Source: Peptoniphilaceae bacterium (GTDB taxonomy: Bacteria > Bacillota > Clostridia > Tissierellales > Peptoniphilaceae). From it: 64,000 nt of DNA. Where the stretch lies: the NCBI GenBank assembly GCA_028723425.1, contig JAQYEZ010000063.1:18833-82832 (forward strand), in the 5' to 3' direction. The notes under the pieces are model-generated. The model was not told where the DNA came from, searched no databases, and saw only the letters and a list, made by a program, of their open reading frames with translations. Position numbers and translations under genes: made by a program. Shown here piece after piece: positions 54,342-64,000 of this stretch (within the stretch, counting starts at the first letter, position 1; every line of letters begins with the position of its first letter).

Positions 54342-56072
54342 TCACCTCATATCTATTAATTTAACCTGCAAGGAGCGCCTACCCCTAAATTCATTTATAC
54401 TTGGATAATAAACTATATCAATATAGTTATCAATAATTTTTTCTTTAAATTTATCGGACAAATACTCATAATCGTCTACTGCATTAAATTTAATAGCATT
54501 TACTATACTTCCATTTTTTTCAAGAGCCATTTTTAATGTATTTTTATTTTTTCCAATTAATAAGGCTTCTTTAATTTTTACTTTTTTGTCTGCAAAAACA
54601 GGCTTGGGATTATCTTTACCAAAAGGCTCTAACTTATTTAAACTTTCTGCAAACTCTAAAGAAAGTTTAGAAATAGGTAGGCTCATATCTATATTTATAA
54701 TCTTATTAAAATCATCTTTTGTAAGCTTAGAATTTTCATTTAAAAACTTTCTAAAATCATCGACTCTTTCTTTTTTTATAGATAGACCACAAGCCATAGG
54801 GTGTCCTCCAAAAGATTCTAACTTGTCAGAATATTTAAAGACTTCTTCATAAATATTATAAGCTTCTATTGATCTTCCAGAACCTTTTAGGGTAGCTTCT
54901 TCAATGGAATTTGATAAAATAATAGTAGGTCTATTATATTTTTCTTTTATTCTACCTGCCACTATGCCACAAATACTTTCTTGTAAGGAGTCTTCATAAA
55001 CAACTATGACATTGTCTTGATAAAATTTATTATTTACAATTTGCTTATCAACGGCCTTTAAACCCTCTTCAGTAAGTCTTTTTCTTTCATTATTTAAAGC
55101 TACTAAACTTTTTGCATCTTGATTAATTTTATCTATGTCTTCTTCCATTAGAAGATTTATGGCAAGTTTTGCAGTGCTAAGTCTTCCTGTCGCATTCATA
55201 CAAGGACCTATAACAAAACCAAGTGTATAGGCATCTACTTCTTTATTCCAAGAATTTTCCCTCAAAAGAGCTGAAATACCAAGTTTATTTGTATGGTTGA
55301 TTCTTTTTAGACCCTCTATAACAAAAATCCTATTTTCATCTGTCAAACTCACTACATCGCAAACTGTCCCCATAGCTACATACTCAAGCAAGCCATAAAG
55401 ATAGTCCAAATCTCCACCTAAGCTGATAAACAATGCTTGCACTAATTTAAAGGCAACCCCTGCCCCACATAGGTCACTAAAAGGATACTTACTGTCAAGT
55501 CTTTTGGGATTTATAACACAATCAGCTAGAGGGAGTTTTTGTTTTAGCCATCCATCCTTATCTTCCTTTTCTACTTGGTGGTGGTCTGTGACTATTACAT
55601 CGATTCCATTGTTTTTAAGTTTTTCAACTTGATCAAAGCAAGTTATACCATTATCACATGTTATTACTAAAGAGATTTTATCGTTTATGGCATCTTCTAC
55701 CATTAAATCACTTATTCCATAGCCTTCCAAAACTCTATCAGGAATATCAAAACTTACATTATCATAAAAATATAGTAAACCATCAAGAAGGGTCATAGTT
55801 GATGCAATCCCATCTTGGTCATAATCTCCAAAAATACGAATTTTTAAGCCGTTTTCTATGGCATTTAGTATTAAATCTATAGCCTTATCCATGTCATTAA
55901 ATAAAAATGGATCATGCAAATCATTTAAACTAGGTCTTATAAACATGGAAACTGTTTTTGGATCAATAATATCCCTATTTGCCAAAATTAGAGCCTGTAG
56001 TTTTGTAATTCCATCAATTTTTAAATTATTTATATAATTGTTCTTTTTTCTGTATAAAAACCATTTTGTCAT
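54342..56072 (-). CDS. recJ: Single-stranded-DNA-specific exonuclease RecJ
   Basis: A DHH-family 5'-3' exonuclease for recombination and mismatch repair. The 576 aa have RIFGDYDQDGIASTM near residue 74, VTDHHQV (the DHH motif), CVINPKR, AGVAFKL and, in the DHHA1 region, SFGGHPMACGLSI. The OB domain follows. The length is close to the minimal RecJ core, without the extra C-terminal domain of Bacillus RecJ. I take the ATG at 56072, with TAGGA 6 bases upstream; upstream in-frame TTG and ATG codons would add up to 5 residues. Confidence 0.93.
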   Translation of the reverse strand: MTKWFLYRKKNNYINNLKIDGITKLQALILANRDIIDPKTVSMFIRPSLNDLHDPFLFNDMDKAIDLILNAIENGLKIRIFGDYDQDGIASTMTLLDGLLYFYDNVSFDIPDRVLEGYGISDLMVEDAINDKISLVITCDNGITCFDQVEKLKNNGIDVIVTDHHQVEKEDKDGWLKQKLPLADCVINPKRLDSKYPFSDLCGAGVAFKLVQALFISLGGDLDYLYGLLEYVAMGTVCDVVSLTDENRIFVIEGLKRINHTNKLGISALLRENSWNKEVDAYTLGFVIGPCMNATGRLSTAKLAINLLMEEDIDKINQDAKSLVALNNERKRLTEEGLKAVDKQIVNNKFYQDNVIVVYEDSLQESICGIVAGRIKEKYNRPTIILSNSIEEATLKGSGRSIEAYNIYEEVFKYSDKLESFGGHPMACGLSIKKERVDDFRKFLNENSKLTKDDFNKIINIDMSLPISKLSLEFAESLNKLEPFGKDNPKPVFADKKVKIKEALLIGKNKNTLKMALEKNGSIVNAIKFNAVDDYEYLSDKFKEKIIDNYIDIVYYPSINEFRGRRSLQVKLIDMR

Positions 56073-56090
56073 ATTCATTCCTATCAATTG

Positions 56091-56096
56091 ATTATA
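56091..56096 (-). promoter_or_regulatory. -10 box of the recJ operon
   Basis: A perfect TATAAT on the minus strand 18 bases upstream of the recJ ATG. The -35 region is poor. It would drive the run recJ to ung. Confidence 0.5.
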
Positions 56097-56151
56097 CCTG
56101 TTTAATAATGAATATAAAGATAGAGGTTGTTACAAAATATTATTCTTATCA

Positions 56152-56231
56152 TTTTATCACTAAAGTTAACCCTTACTTACAAATGATTATTATTTCATTC
56201 TAAGCCTGATAAGGCTACTTTAGTGATAAAA
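56152..56231. repeat. 80-bp element with perfect 15-bp terminal inverted repeats
   Basis: TTTTATCACTAAAGT (56152-56166) and ACTTTAGTGATAAAA (56217-56231) are exact reverse complements. Next to the right arm is a 5-bp hairpin, AGCCT (56203-56207) with AGGCT (56212-56216), and a weaker AATGA/TCATT pairing lies further left, so a folded RNA would form a three-way junction. The outer stem can be extended by ATCAT/ATGAT. It lies between yajC and recJ. It could be a MITE-like element or an RNA structure in the yajC 3' region. Confidence 0.65.
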
Positions 56232-56242
56232 AAATGATTAAT

Positions 56243-58655
<2,413 letters not shown>

Positions 58656-58666
<11 letters not shown>

Positions 58667-59675
58667 TATTCTCCTCTATTTTTAGGCCATAATGCCTATA
58701 TGCTTTTTTTGTTAAGACTCTACCTCTGGGAGTCCTGTTTATAAATCCAATTTGTAATAAATAAGGTTCATAAACATCTTCTATAGTTACATTTTCTATT
58801 CCAGTAGATGCTGCTATTGTATCTACGCCAACTGGACCTCCACCAAAATTTTCATACATGGTATAAATTATTTTCTTATCCATATTATCAAGACCCATTT
58901 GGTCAATTTCAAGCAATTCTAAACCCTCACAAGCAGTTTTGTAGTCTATAACTGAATCTTTTTTTACAATAGCATAATCTCTAACTCTTTTTAATAATCT
59001 GTTGGCTATTCTTGGAGTTCCCCTACTTCTTTTTGCAATTTCCAAGGCCCCCTTATCATCAATAGGTATATTGAGCAAATTTGCTGATCTTTTTACTATT
59101 TTTTGTAAGTCTTCCCCCTTATACAAGTTTAAAGATAACAAGACTCCAAATCTATCCCTCAAGGGAGCAGATAGCATACCTGATCTAGTAGTTGCTCCTA
59201 CCAAGGTAAATTTTTCAAGGTCAATTCTAATGGATTGTGCATTAGGACCCTTGCCAACTATAATATCCAAGCAGAAATCTTCCATAGCAGGATATAGAAT
59301 TTCTTCTACAGACCTATTTATCCTATGTATTTCGTCTATAAAAAGTACATCACCATGATTAAGATTTGTAAGAATGCTGGCAAGATCTGAAGGCCTTTCT
59401 ATGGCAGGTCCACTAGTTATTCTTATATTTACCCCTAATTCATTAGCTATAATATTTGATAAAGTTGTTTTACCAAGCCCCGGAGGTCCTTGCAATAATA
59501 CATGATCTAAAGGTTCTTGTCTTGATAAGGAAGATTTTATAAAAATTTCAAGCTTTTCCTTTACCTTATCTTGACCAATATAGTCTTTTAACCACCTAGG
59601 TCTAATACTATTTTCATTTTTTAAATCTTCTATTTGTTGGCTATTAGAGATAATTCTTTCATTTTGATCATACAT
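58656..59675 (-). CDS. ruvB: Holliday junction branch migration ATPase RuvB
   Basis: RuvB hexamers pump DNA through RuvA-bound junctions. The 339 aa have [18 protein letters not shown], Walker [15 protein letters not shown] near residue 61, Walker [11 protein letters not shown], sensor [11 protein letters not shown] and the winged-helix end with [11 protein letters not shown]. The ruvC-ruvA-ruvB-queA-tgt-yajC order is standard for Clostridia-related genomes. Confidence 0.97.
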
Positions 59676-59677
59676 AA

Positions 59678-60268
59678 TTATATCAACCTTTTTAAACTTT
59701 CTTTTACTAACATCTCTAAGTCTAAATCTAAATCTTTTAGTTCATTTAATACAATTTCAACATCATTTCTTTGGTAACCAAGATTAATCAAAGCTTCTTT
59801 TGCTACTTGTAAATCTGAATTATCATCATTACTAATTGTAGGTCCATCGTGGTTTTCTCCTATATGCATACCTTTAACCTTGTCAACAAGCTCTAATATA
59901 ATTCTAGAAGCTGTCTTTTTACCAATTCCCTTAGCCTGGGCTAGATAATCAATATCATTATTTACTATGGCTCTTTTTATTTCATTAACACTTAAAGTCG
60001 ATAAAACAGCTATAGCATTTTTAGGGCCTATAGAAGAAACTGTTACCAAGAGCTCATACATCTCAAGTTCATCTAATGAATAAAAGCCATAAAGGGATAT
60101 ATCATTTTCCCTAACATTTAAAACTGTATAAATCTTGTATTCATTATTTAATTCAATACTTTCAAGGGTCGCAAGTGAAGTATTTATCCTATAACCTATT
60201 TTATTGTTTTCAATAATAAAGCTATCATCAAGAATAGCTTTAACATCACCTATAATATAAGAAATCAT
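59678..60268 (-). CDS. ruvA: Holliday junction DNA helicase subunit RuvA
   Basis: RuvA tetramers hold the four-way junction flat for RuvB. The 196 aa show an OB fold ([15 protein letters not shown]), the tandem HhH domain with [17 protein letters not shown] and [16 protein letters not shown], and a C-terminal RuvB-binding helical domain with [18 protein letters not shown] at 60268 overlaps the ruvC stop by one base (TGATG) with AGGA upstream; an in-frame TTG at 60271 is less likely. Confidence 0.95.
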   Translation of the reverse strand: MISYIIGDVKAILDDSFIIENNKIGYRINTSLATLESIELNNEYKIYTVLNVRENDISLYGFYSLDELEMYELLVTVSSIGPKNAIAVLSTLSVNEIKRAIVNNDIDYLAQAKGIGKKTASRIILELVDKVKGMHIGENHDGPTISNDDNSDLQVAKEALINLGYQRNDVEIVLNELKDLDLDLEMLVKESLKRLI

Positions 60269-60762
60269 CAATTCATCCTAAAGTTTTCTTTAAATCTCTG
60301 GCTTAAGCTGTGGCAAAGAGCAACAGCTAGGGCATCAGCCGCGTCATCTGGTTTCGGTATCTCTTTTAAATTTAATAAAGTTGCAACAGTTAGTTGCATT
60401 TGTTTTTTGCTTGCCCTACCATAACCCGTAATAGCTTGTTTTATTTGTAGGGGTGTATACTCATATATTGGTATATTTTTATCTTGGGCACAAAGAATTT
60501 GAACTCCTCTAGCATGACCAACTGTAATTGCCGTCTTTACGTTTTGGTTAAAAAATAACTCTTCTATAGCAAATTCATCTGGTTTAAATTCATCTATTAT
60601 CTTTTCTAAATTATCATACAACAGTTTTAATCTTTGAGGAGTTGGTGTAGTTGAGGAAGTTGTGATTACCCCATTTTCTATAACATGTATTCTGTTAGCT
60701 TCAAGCTTTATTAACCCATATCCCATAATTGCGATTCCAGGGTCTATACCTAATATAACCAT
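60268..60762 (-). CDS. ruvC: Crossover junction endodeoxyribonuclease RuvC
   Basis: RuvC resolves Holliday junctions by paired nicks. The 164 aa have the four acidic catalytic residues: ILGIDPGIAIMGYGLI (first Asp), AIEELFFNQNVKTAI (Glu), and the pair in KPDDAADALAVALCH. AAAGGAG precedes the ATG. An intrinsic terminator immediately upstream insulates the ruv operon from the neighbouring unrecognised gene. Confidence 0.96.
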   Translation of the reverse strand: MVILGIDPGIAIMGYGLIKLEANRIHVIENGVITTSSTTPTPQRLKLLYDNLEKIIDEFKPDEFAIEELFFNQNVKTAITVGHARGVQILCAQDKNIPIYEYTPLQIKQAITGYGRASKKQMQLTVATLLNLKEIPKPDDAADALAVALCHSLSQRFKENFRMN

Positions 60763-60787
60763 ACTTCTCCTTTCTATCTTTTGCGAT

Positions 60788-60807
60788 AAAAAAAGGGCCT
60801 AAGCCCT
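60788..60807 (-). terminator. Rho-independent terminator between the unknown gene and ruvC
   Basis: On the minus strand AGGGC (60807-60803), a TTAG loop and GCCCT (60798-60794) are followed by seven T's. The first stem bases overlap the stop codon of the upstream gene. Confidence 0.88.
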
Positions 60808-61516
60808 AATGATATCTTTTTATTACCTCATTTACTAAACCTACCCAAAAATTTTCTGCAAATACTTCTAGGACGCTTTTGGATAAGTAGTTAATGATTT
60901 TATTGTTAATTTTATTTGATTGCTCTAGTGTAATATCATCTGTATAAATATAATCGATGTTAAAGGCAAGCTGCTTATTTGTATTTACATCTAAGTTTAA
61001 TATCTTATTTTTTAAATATTTATCCGAATATTTCTTGCATTCCTTATTAATTTTACCAATAATATTTTTATCATTTAAAATTTGTTCTTGGTAATAATTT
61101 TTAATATAAATGGAATCGGCTGTATTTTCATAAAATATTTTATTATGCTCAAATAAAAAAGAAGCGCCATAATACTCTATAGCCTTACATTCTAATTCAT
61201 CTATAAGTTTCTTGTCATTAAAAGCCATATACTGTGCTTTTATAATTGCAAGATACTCAAATCTATCTAGCTCATTACCTATAGTTTTATCTATACATTC
61301 AATAATCTGATCTATATTTGAAAGATTCCAGAAGAATTTTCTAAGATTTTTTAATATATAAGGTCTTACATAAACCTTTTTGTATGGATCTACTTTGAAA
61401 TGTTTGTCATCAAACAAAGAGATTAGTGTATTTAAAGATGATATATCATCATTAACTAAATAATTATATTCAAGTTTTTTTAATATTGGCAAATTCTCTC
61501 TTGCGCTTGATGTCAT
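60806..61516 (-). CDS. Protein of unknown function, mostly helical and charged
   Basis: I do not recognise this 236-aa protein. It has no signal peptide or membrane helix, is rich in Lys, Asn, Asp, Ile and Tyr, and reads as mostly alpha-helical with several aromatic clusters (for example YVRPYILKNLRKFFWNL near residue 50 and EYYGASFLFEH near 119). There are few cysteines and no obvious nucleotide- or metal-binding motif. ATG at 61516 has GAGGGA 7 bases upstream, better than an ATG at 61531. It is a single-gene unit, with a structured terminator region upstream and an intrinsic terminator downstream. Codon use and base composition look like its neighbours, so recent transfer is not indicated. 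Confidence 0.8.
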   Translation of the reverse strand: MTSSARENLPILKKLEYNYLVNDDISSLNTLISLFDDKHFKVDPYKKVYVRPYILKNLRKFFWNLSNIDQIIECIDKTIGNELDRFEYLAIIKAQYMAFNDKKLIDELECKAIEYYGASFLFEHNKIFYENTADSIYIKNYYQEQILNDKNIIGKINKECKKYSDKYLKNKILNLDVNTNKQLAFNIDYIYTDDITLEQSNKINNKIINYLSKSVLEVFAENFWVGLVNEVIKRYH

Positions 61517-61601
61517 GTACCTATCCCTCATTTAGTAGCTTTTAATTAATTTTAACATAGTTTTCATTTAATTTATTTATGTTTATTTACAGCAAAAAAA
61601 T

Positions 61602-61675
61602 AAAAAGCTAAAATTTAAGTATAAAAAAACAAAAAATACACATTTCTGTATAAATAACTTAATGTTTAGCTTTTT
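61602..61675. terminator. Large imperfect hairpin, probable bidirectional terminator
   Basis: AAAAAGCTAAA (61602-61612) pairs with TTTAGCTTTTT (61665-61675); inside, TTAAGT (61615-61620) pairs with ACTTAA (61657-61662). On the minus strand the outer stem ends in a long T-rich run, so it probably terminates the rdgB-to-HAD unit. The 180-bp gap around it shows no gene. Confidence 0.6.
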
Positions 61676-61712
61676 TGTTAAAACAAATTTAAAATTATTC
61701 ATTAGAATATTT

Positions 61713-62450
61713 TTAAAATTTTTTAAATTCTACCTTCATATCTTTAAGTTCAAAATTATAGTTCACGTCTTTTCTTTCTACATGGATAGTAGTCTTATTT
61801 CTTACAATTTGGTTTGAGTTAAGTTTATCTATTAACTCAAAGCTTGGATTTATTGCATGGGCAAAGCCAACCTCTTCAAACATTGTAAAGTCACCATTTG
61901 TATCACCATAAGCGTGTGACTTACTCAAATCTAAATTATAAGTTTCTTTTAAATAGTTTATAGCTTTTCTCTTATTACGAGAATCCCACATTGGATTAAT
62001 CTTGCCTGTAAACTTATCATTTTCATCAAAAATATATTGGGTAGCTATAGATTTTTCTGCACCATAAAGTTTTGCATAATCTTTTACCAAATAATCAGGT
62101 GAACCAGAAATAAAGAAAACCAAATAACCTTCTTCTATATGGTTTAAGACAGCTTTTCTTGTTACCATATAAGTTTTATTTTTATTTTCTTCGATAACTA
62201 CTTTTGCTAAATCTCTAATAGTGTTTTTTTCTATGCCTACTAAATTTTGTTGGTATAAGATAGATGCTTTTTCTAGATAATCCTCATAAGCACCTTGCCT
62301 GTTTTGGTATTTTTGATAAAGTGGTTTTATATCCTTATACCAAATTTCTTCAGGTAAAACTTTATATTTAGTCAATAATCTAAAGTGTTCTATTAAAAGA
62401 CTATTTCTAAAAAGTGTGCCATCTATATCAAAAAAAGCCGCCTTTTTCAT
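61713..62450 (-). CDS. HAD superfamily IB phosphatase (SerB-like)
   Basis: A 245-aa HAD hydrolase of the PSPase-like IB subclass: motif I AAFFDIDGTLFRNS at the N-terminus with the two Asp, an all-helical cap (residues 20-95), motif II FFISGSPDYL, motif III lysine region RNKRKAINYL and motif IV AYGDTNGDFTMFEEVG. The substrate is not predictable; relatives act on phosphoserine, phosphorylated lipids or nucleotides. It is last in the unit rdgB-yfcE-membrane protein-HAD, overlapping the membrane protein stop by one base. Confidence 0.88.
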   Translation of the reverse strand: MKKAAFFDIDGTLFRNSLLIEHFRLLTKYKVLPEEIWYKDIKPLYQKYQNRQGAYEDYLEKASILYQQNLVGIEKNTIRDLAKVVIEENKNKTYMVTRKAVLNHIEEGYLVFFISGSPDYLVKDYAKLYGAEKSIATQYIFDENDKFTGKINPMWDSRNKRKAINYLKETYNLDLSKSHAYGDTNGDFTMFEEVGFAHAINPSFELIDKLNSNQIVRNKTTIHVERKDVNYNFELKDMKVEFKKF

Positions 62451-62788
62451 TATTTTCTACCTTTCTCCAAGTCCTTATAATTTCTTTTAATACTAATTAT
62501 TAAATCAATAATAAATGAAGTCAATATCCCACAAAAAGCACTAGAACCTAAAAAGACAGCAACCCAGGCTGTATTTAAGCCTTTGTCTGTAGTAAATATT
62601 CCCAGCGAATATATACCAATAGCAAGGCCAATTAGTCCAATCACTAAAGAAGGAATATATTTAACTATCCTTTTATTTTTATAAAAATAAAATAAAACAA
62701 GACTTGCTCCTATAAGTATTAAGCAAAGAATAGGTAATACAAATAATTTTGCAAGATTTTGCGATATCAAATTTATTAAACCTGACAT
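62450..62788 (-). CDS. Small integral membrane protein of unknown function
   Basis: A 112-aa protein with three clear hydrophobic helices at about residues 14-34, 43-63 and 72-98, and a basic C-terminal tail (KRNYKDLEKGRK) that should be cytoplasmic. No functional motif is visible. It has a TAAGGAG site and lies 9 bases after the phosphodiesterase gene and directly before the HAD phosphatase, so it could act with either. The family is not one I recognise. Confidence 0.75.
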   Translation of the reverse strand: MSGLINLISQNLAKLFVLPILCLILIGASLVLFYFYKNKRIVKYIPSLVIGLIGLAIGIYSLGIFTTDKGLNTAWVAVFLGSSAFCGILTSFIIDLIISIKRNYKDLEKGRK

Positions 62789-62797
62789 AGTAACTCC

Positions 62798-63268
62798 TTA
62801 TAAATTAATTCTTTTTATTTTTATCTTATCATCAATATCCATTATTAGAAAACCAGGGTTTCCATCTCTTGGTAAAGTAGGAGAACCAGGGTTTAATAAC
62901 AAGATACCATCTTGGTAGCTATTATAGTAGGTATGAGTATGGCCAAAAATCACAATACTAGATTTAGTTTTTTTTGCCAAAGATATAAGATTATTGTAAG
63001 TTCTATATACATTTTCCTTATGTCCATGCGTCAGTAAAATCCTAAAATTTTTTAAATCAATTAATTCATGCTCTTTATTAATAAAGTCAAAAGAATCATT
63101 GTTACCTTTGACTGTTATAAAATCAACCCCAGTTTCATAAGAGATAGATTTGGCATCACTTGTATTATCTCCAGCATGCAAAATAAGATCAATATTAGCA
63201 TTTTCTAATATAAAATCACTTATAGAATTGTAAGATCCATGGGTATCACTAGTTATCAATATCTTCAT
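62798..63268 (-). CDS. YfcE/MJ0936 family metallophosphodiesterase
   Basis: A 156-aa calcineurin-like phosphoesterase. Metal ligands are visible in ITSDTHGSYNSI (DxH), LILHAGDNTSD (GD), VKGNNDS (GNND), LLTHGHKENV (GH) and IFGHTHTYY (GHTH). Members hydrolyse phosphodiesters in vitro; physiological substrates are unclear. It overlaps rdgB by 20 bases, the same pairing as Bacillus ysnA-ysnB, so translation is coupled. Confidence 0.92.
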   Translation of the reverse strand: MKILITSDTHGSYNSISDFILENANIDLILHAGDNTSDAKSISYETGVDFITVKGNNDSFDFINKEHELIDLKNFRILLTHGHKENVYRTYNNLISLAKKTKSSIVIFGHTHTYYNSYQDGILLLNPGSPTLPRDGNPGFLIMDIDDKIKIKRINL

Positions 63269-63848
63269 CGTTTTCTTTCAGATAATTTACAAATTTATTT
63301 AAGGCTAAAGCTCTATGGCTATAATGATTCTTCTCATCTACTGTCATTTGACCAAAAGTTTTGTCAGATGACTCTGGTTTAAAAATTTGATCATAGCCAA
63401 AATCATAAGCGCCTAGCTCTTTTTCGGTTATTTGACCATATATTTTTCCTTCAAAATAATGGTCTTTACCAGCCTTATCTATATAGCATACACATGTACA
63501 AAAATATGCAGACCTATCTTCTTTTCCCCTTAGTTCTTCTAACATTTTGTTCCTATTTTCCTTATAGGTTGGATTATTAGATGCATATCTGTGTGCTCTT
63601 ACCCCAGGTCTATTATCCAAGGACTTTACAAAAATTCCTGTATCATCTGCTATAACAGGTTCTTTTATCCTATCATAAAGTGCTTTTGCCTTTTTATAGG
63701 CATTCTCTTTTAGAGTTTCTCCATCTTCTTCTACCTCGAAATTATCTATATTGAGATCTTTAGTTGTTAAAATTTGATAATTTTTTGGAATAAGATTTTT
63801 AATCTCTTTTATTTTATCTTTATTTGATGTTGCTAAAACTACTTTCAT
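63249..63848 (-). CDS. rdgB: Non-canonical purine NTP pyrophosphatase (RdgB/HAM1)
   Basis: It hydrolyses dITP, ITP and XTP to keep deaminated purines out of nucleic acids. The 199 aa open VVLATSNKDKIKEIKNLI and contain PVIADDTGIFVKSLDNRPGVRAHRYAS-type substrate loop (near residue 68), FGYDQIFKP and KNHYSHRALALNKF. GAGGAGGAA precedes the ATG with a slightly long spacing. It is the first gene of its unit in the window; the upstream 150 bases hold two hairpins and a short open frame. Confidence 0.94.
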   Translation of the reverse strand: MKVVLATSNKDKIKEIKNLIPKNYQILTTKDLNIDNFEVEEDGETLKENAYKKAKALYDRIKEPVIADDTGIFVKSLDNRPGVRAHRYASNNPTYKENRNKMLEELRGKEDRSAYFCTCVCYIDKAGKDHYFEGKIYGQITEKELGAYDFGYDQIFKPESSDKTFGQMTVDEKNHYSHRALALNKFVNYLKENDEDIDN

Positions 63849-63879
63849 AAATACCTACTTCCTCCTCGTATAATAATGT

Positions 63880-63929
63880 TGTAGTTAAAAACTACATTCT
63901 CTTTTCTATCCCATATCCATTATGGGATA
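63880..63929. repeat. Two consecutive perfect hairpins upstream of rdgB
   Basis: TGTAGTT (63880-63886) pairs with AACTACA (63890-63896); TATCCCATA (63907-63915) pairs with TATGGGATA (63921-63929). Neither has a T tract in the rdgB direction. They lie in the presumed 5' region of the rdgB message. Confidence 0.6.
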
Positions 63930-64000
63930 ATAATTGTAATAGATAGAGGTCGTAGTCATCCTCCTTGAAGTTTGTCTTCCTAAGTTAGGGTTACGCCTCT
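63906..64000 (-). other. Open frame at the window edge: leader peptide or C-terminal end of a gene beyond the window
   Basis: On the minus strand a frame runs without a stop from the window edge to TAG at 63906-63908. An ATG at 63959 follows AAGGAGG with no spacing and would encode 17 residues, MTTTSIYYNYYPIMDMG, rich in Tyr and Thr. The stop lies inside the second hairpin. Either this is the tail of a larger gene upstream or a short leader ORF ahead of rdgB; the window does not show which. Confidence 0.3.

Noticed and set aside
61540..61610. dif-like sequence (TTTTAACATA ... TATGTTTA)
   Set aside because: The half-sites are too far apart for a 6-bp central region and do not match an 11-6-11 dif layout.
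63906..63959. 17-codon frame with AAGGAGG as a confident leader peptide
   Set aside because: The Shine-Dalgarno has zero spacing to the ATG and the frame remains open to the window edge, so I list it only as an undecided feature.

Overview
The window is a stretch of ordinary bacterial chromosome, very AT-rich, with gene content and gene order of a low-GC Gram-positive anaerobe. By resemblance I would place it among the Tissierellia / Peptoniphilaceae (Anaerococcus- or Peptoniphilus-like); this is an inference from synteny and composition, not a database result. Firmicute signs are strong AGGAGG ribosome binding sites, RNase Y and RNase J, RqcH, SepF, ReoM/RuvX/DUF1292, Prp next to L27 with a cleavable N-terminus, and a comEA-rsfS-yqeK-nadD-yhbY-obg order as in Bacillus. 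I see no rRNA, tRNA, CRISPR array, insertion sequence or prophage.

Layout. 1-2.3 kb: HU gene (+) convergent with rqcH (-). 2.3-7.8 kb (+): gmk-rpoZ-coaBC-priA-ftsY. 7.8-9.4 kb (+): rpsB-tsf behind a strong promoter and a structured leader. 9.4-11 kb (+): cysK-cysE with an operator-like palindrome. 11-14.5 kb (+): a heterodimeric ABC exporter. 14.5-17.6 kb (+): RNase Y and a Xer-type tyrosine recombinase, separated by the only long non-coding stretch, which has its own promoters and a perfect 16-bp inverted repeat. 17.6-25.3 kb (-): dut, a membrane-anchored protein, mutS-mutL-miaA and a YnbB-type PLP enzyme. 25.4-26.9 kb (+): pepT and a small disordered protein. 27-38.5 kb (-): one long tightly packed run from obgE through yhbY-nadD-yqeK-rsfS-comEA-iscR-like-alaS-reoM-ruvX-DUF1292-fur-rnj-trmR-trhP. 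38.5-41.9 kb (-): nifS-like-thiI, then rplU-prp-rpmA behind an L21 leader. 42-42.9 kb (+): a YprB-like nuclease. 42.9-56.1 kb (-): recJ-rsh-dtd-MBL-aspS-rseC-der-plsY-gpsA-ylmE-sepF-ylmH-lspA-ung. 56.2-60.8 kb (-): ruvC-ruvA-ruvB-queA-tgt-yajC. 60.8-64 kb (-): an unrecognised protein, then rdgB-yfcE-membrane protein-HAD phosphatase.

Themes. Translation and RNA quality control dominate (rpsB, tsf, rplU, rpmA, obgE, rsfS, yhbY, alaS, aspS, dtd, rqcH, ylmH, two RNases), together with tRNA modification (miaA, thiI plus its sulfur donor, queA-tgt, trhP-trmR) and DNA repair (mutSL, ruvABC, recJ, ung, priA). Cysteine and sulfur supply (cysK-cysE, nifS-like) shares the window with an Rrf2 regulator that keeps the three IscR cluster cysteines.

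Most worth a second look: MutL has lost all visible metal-binding motifs of the Gram-positive MutL endonuclease; the recombinase gene has a perfect palindrome abutting its -35 box, below a second consensus promoter; an 80-bp element with perfect 15-bp inverted ends lies between yajC and recJ; and there is a possible leaderless nuclease gene divergent from nifS-thiI. I found no convincing wholly new multi-gene system.
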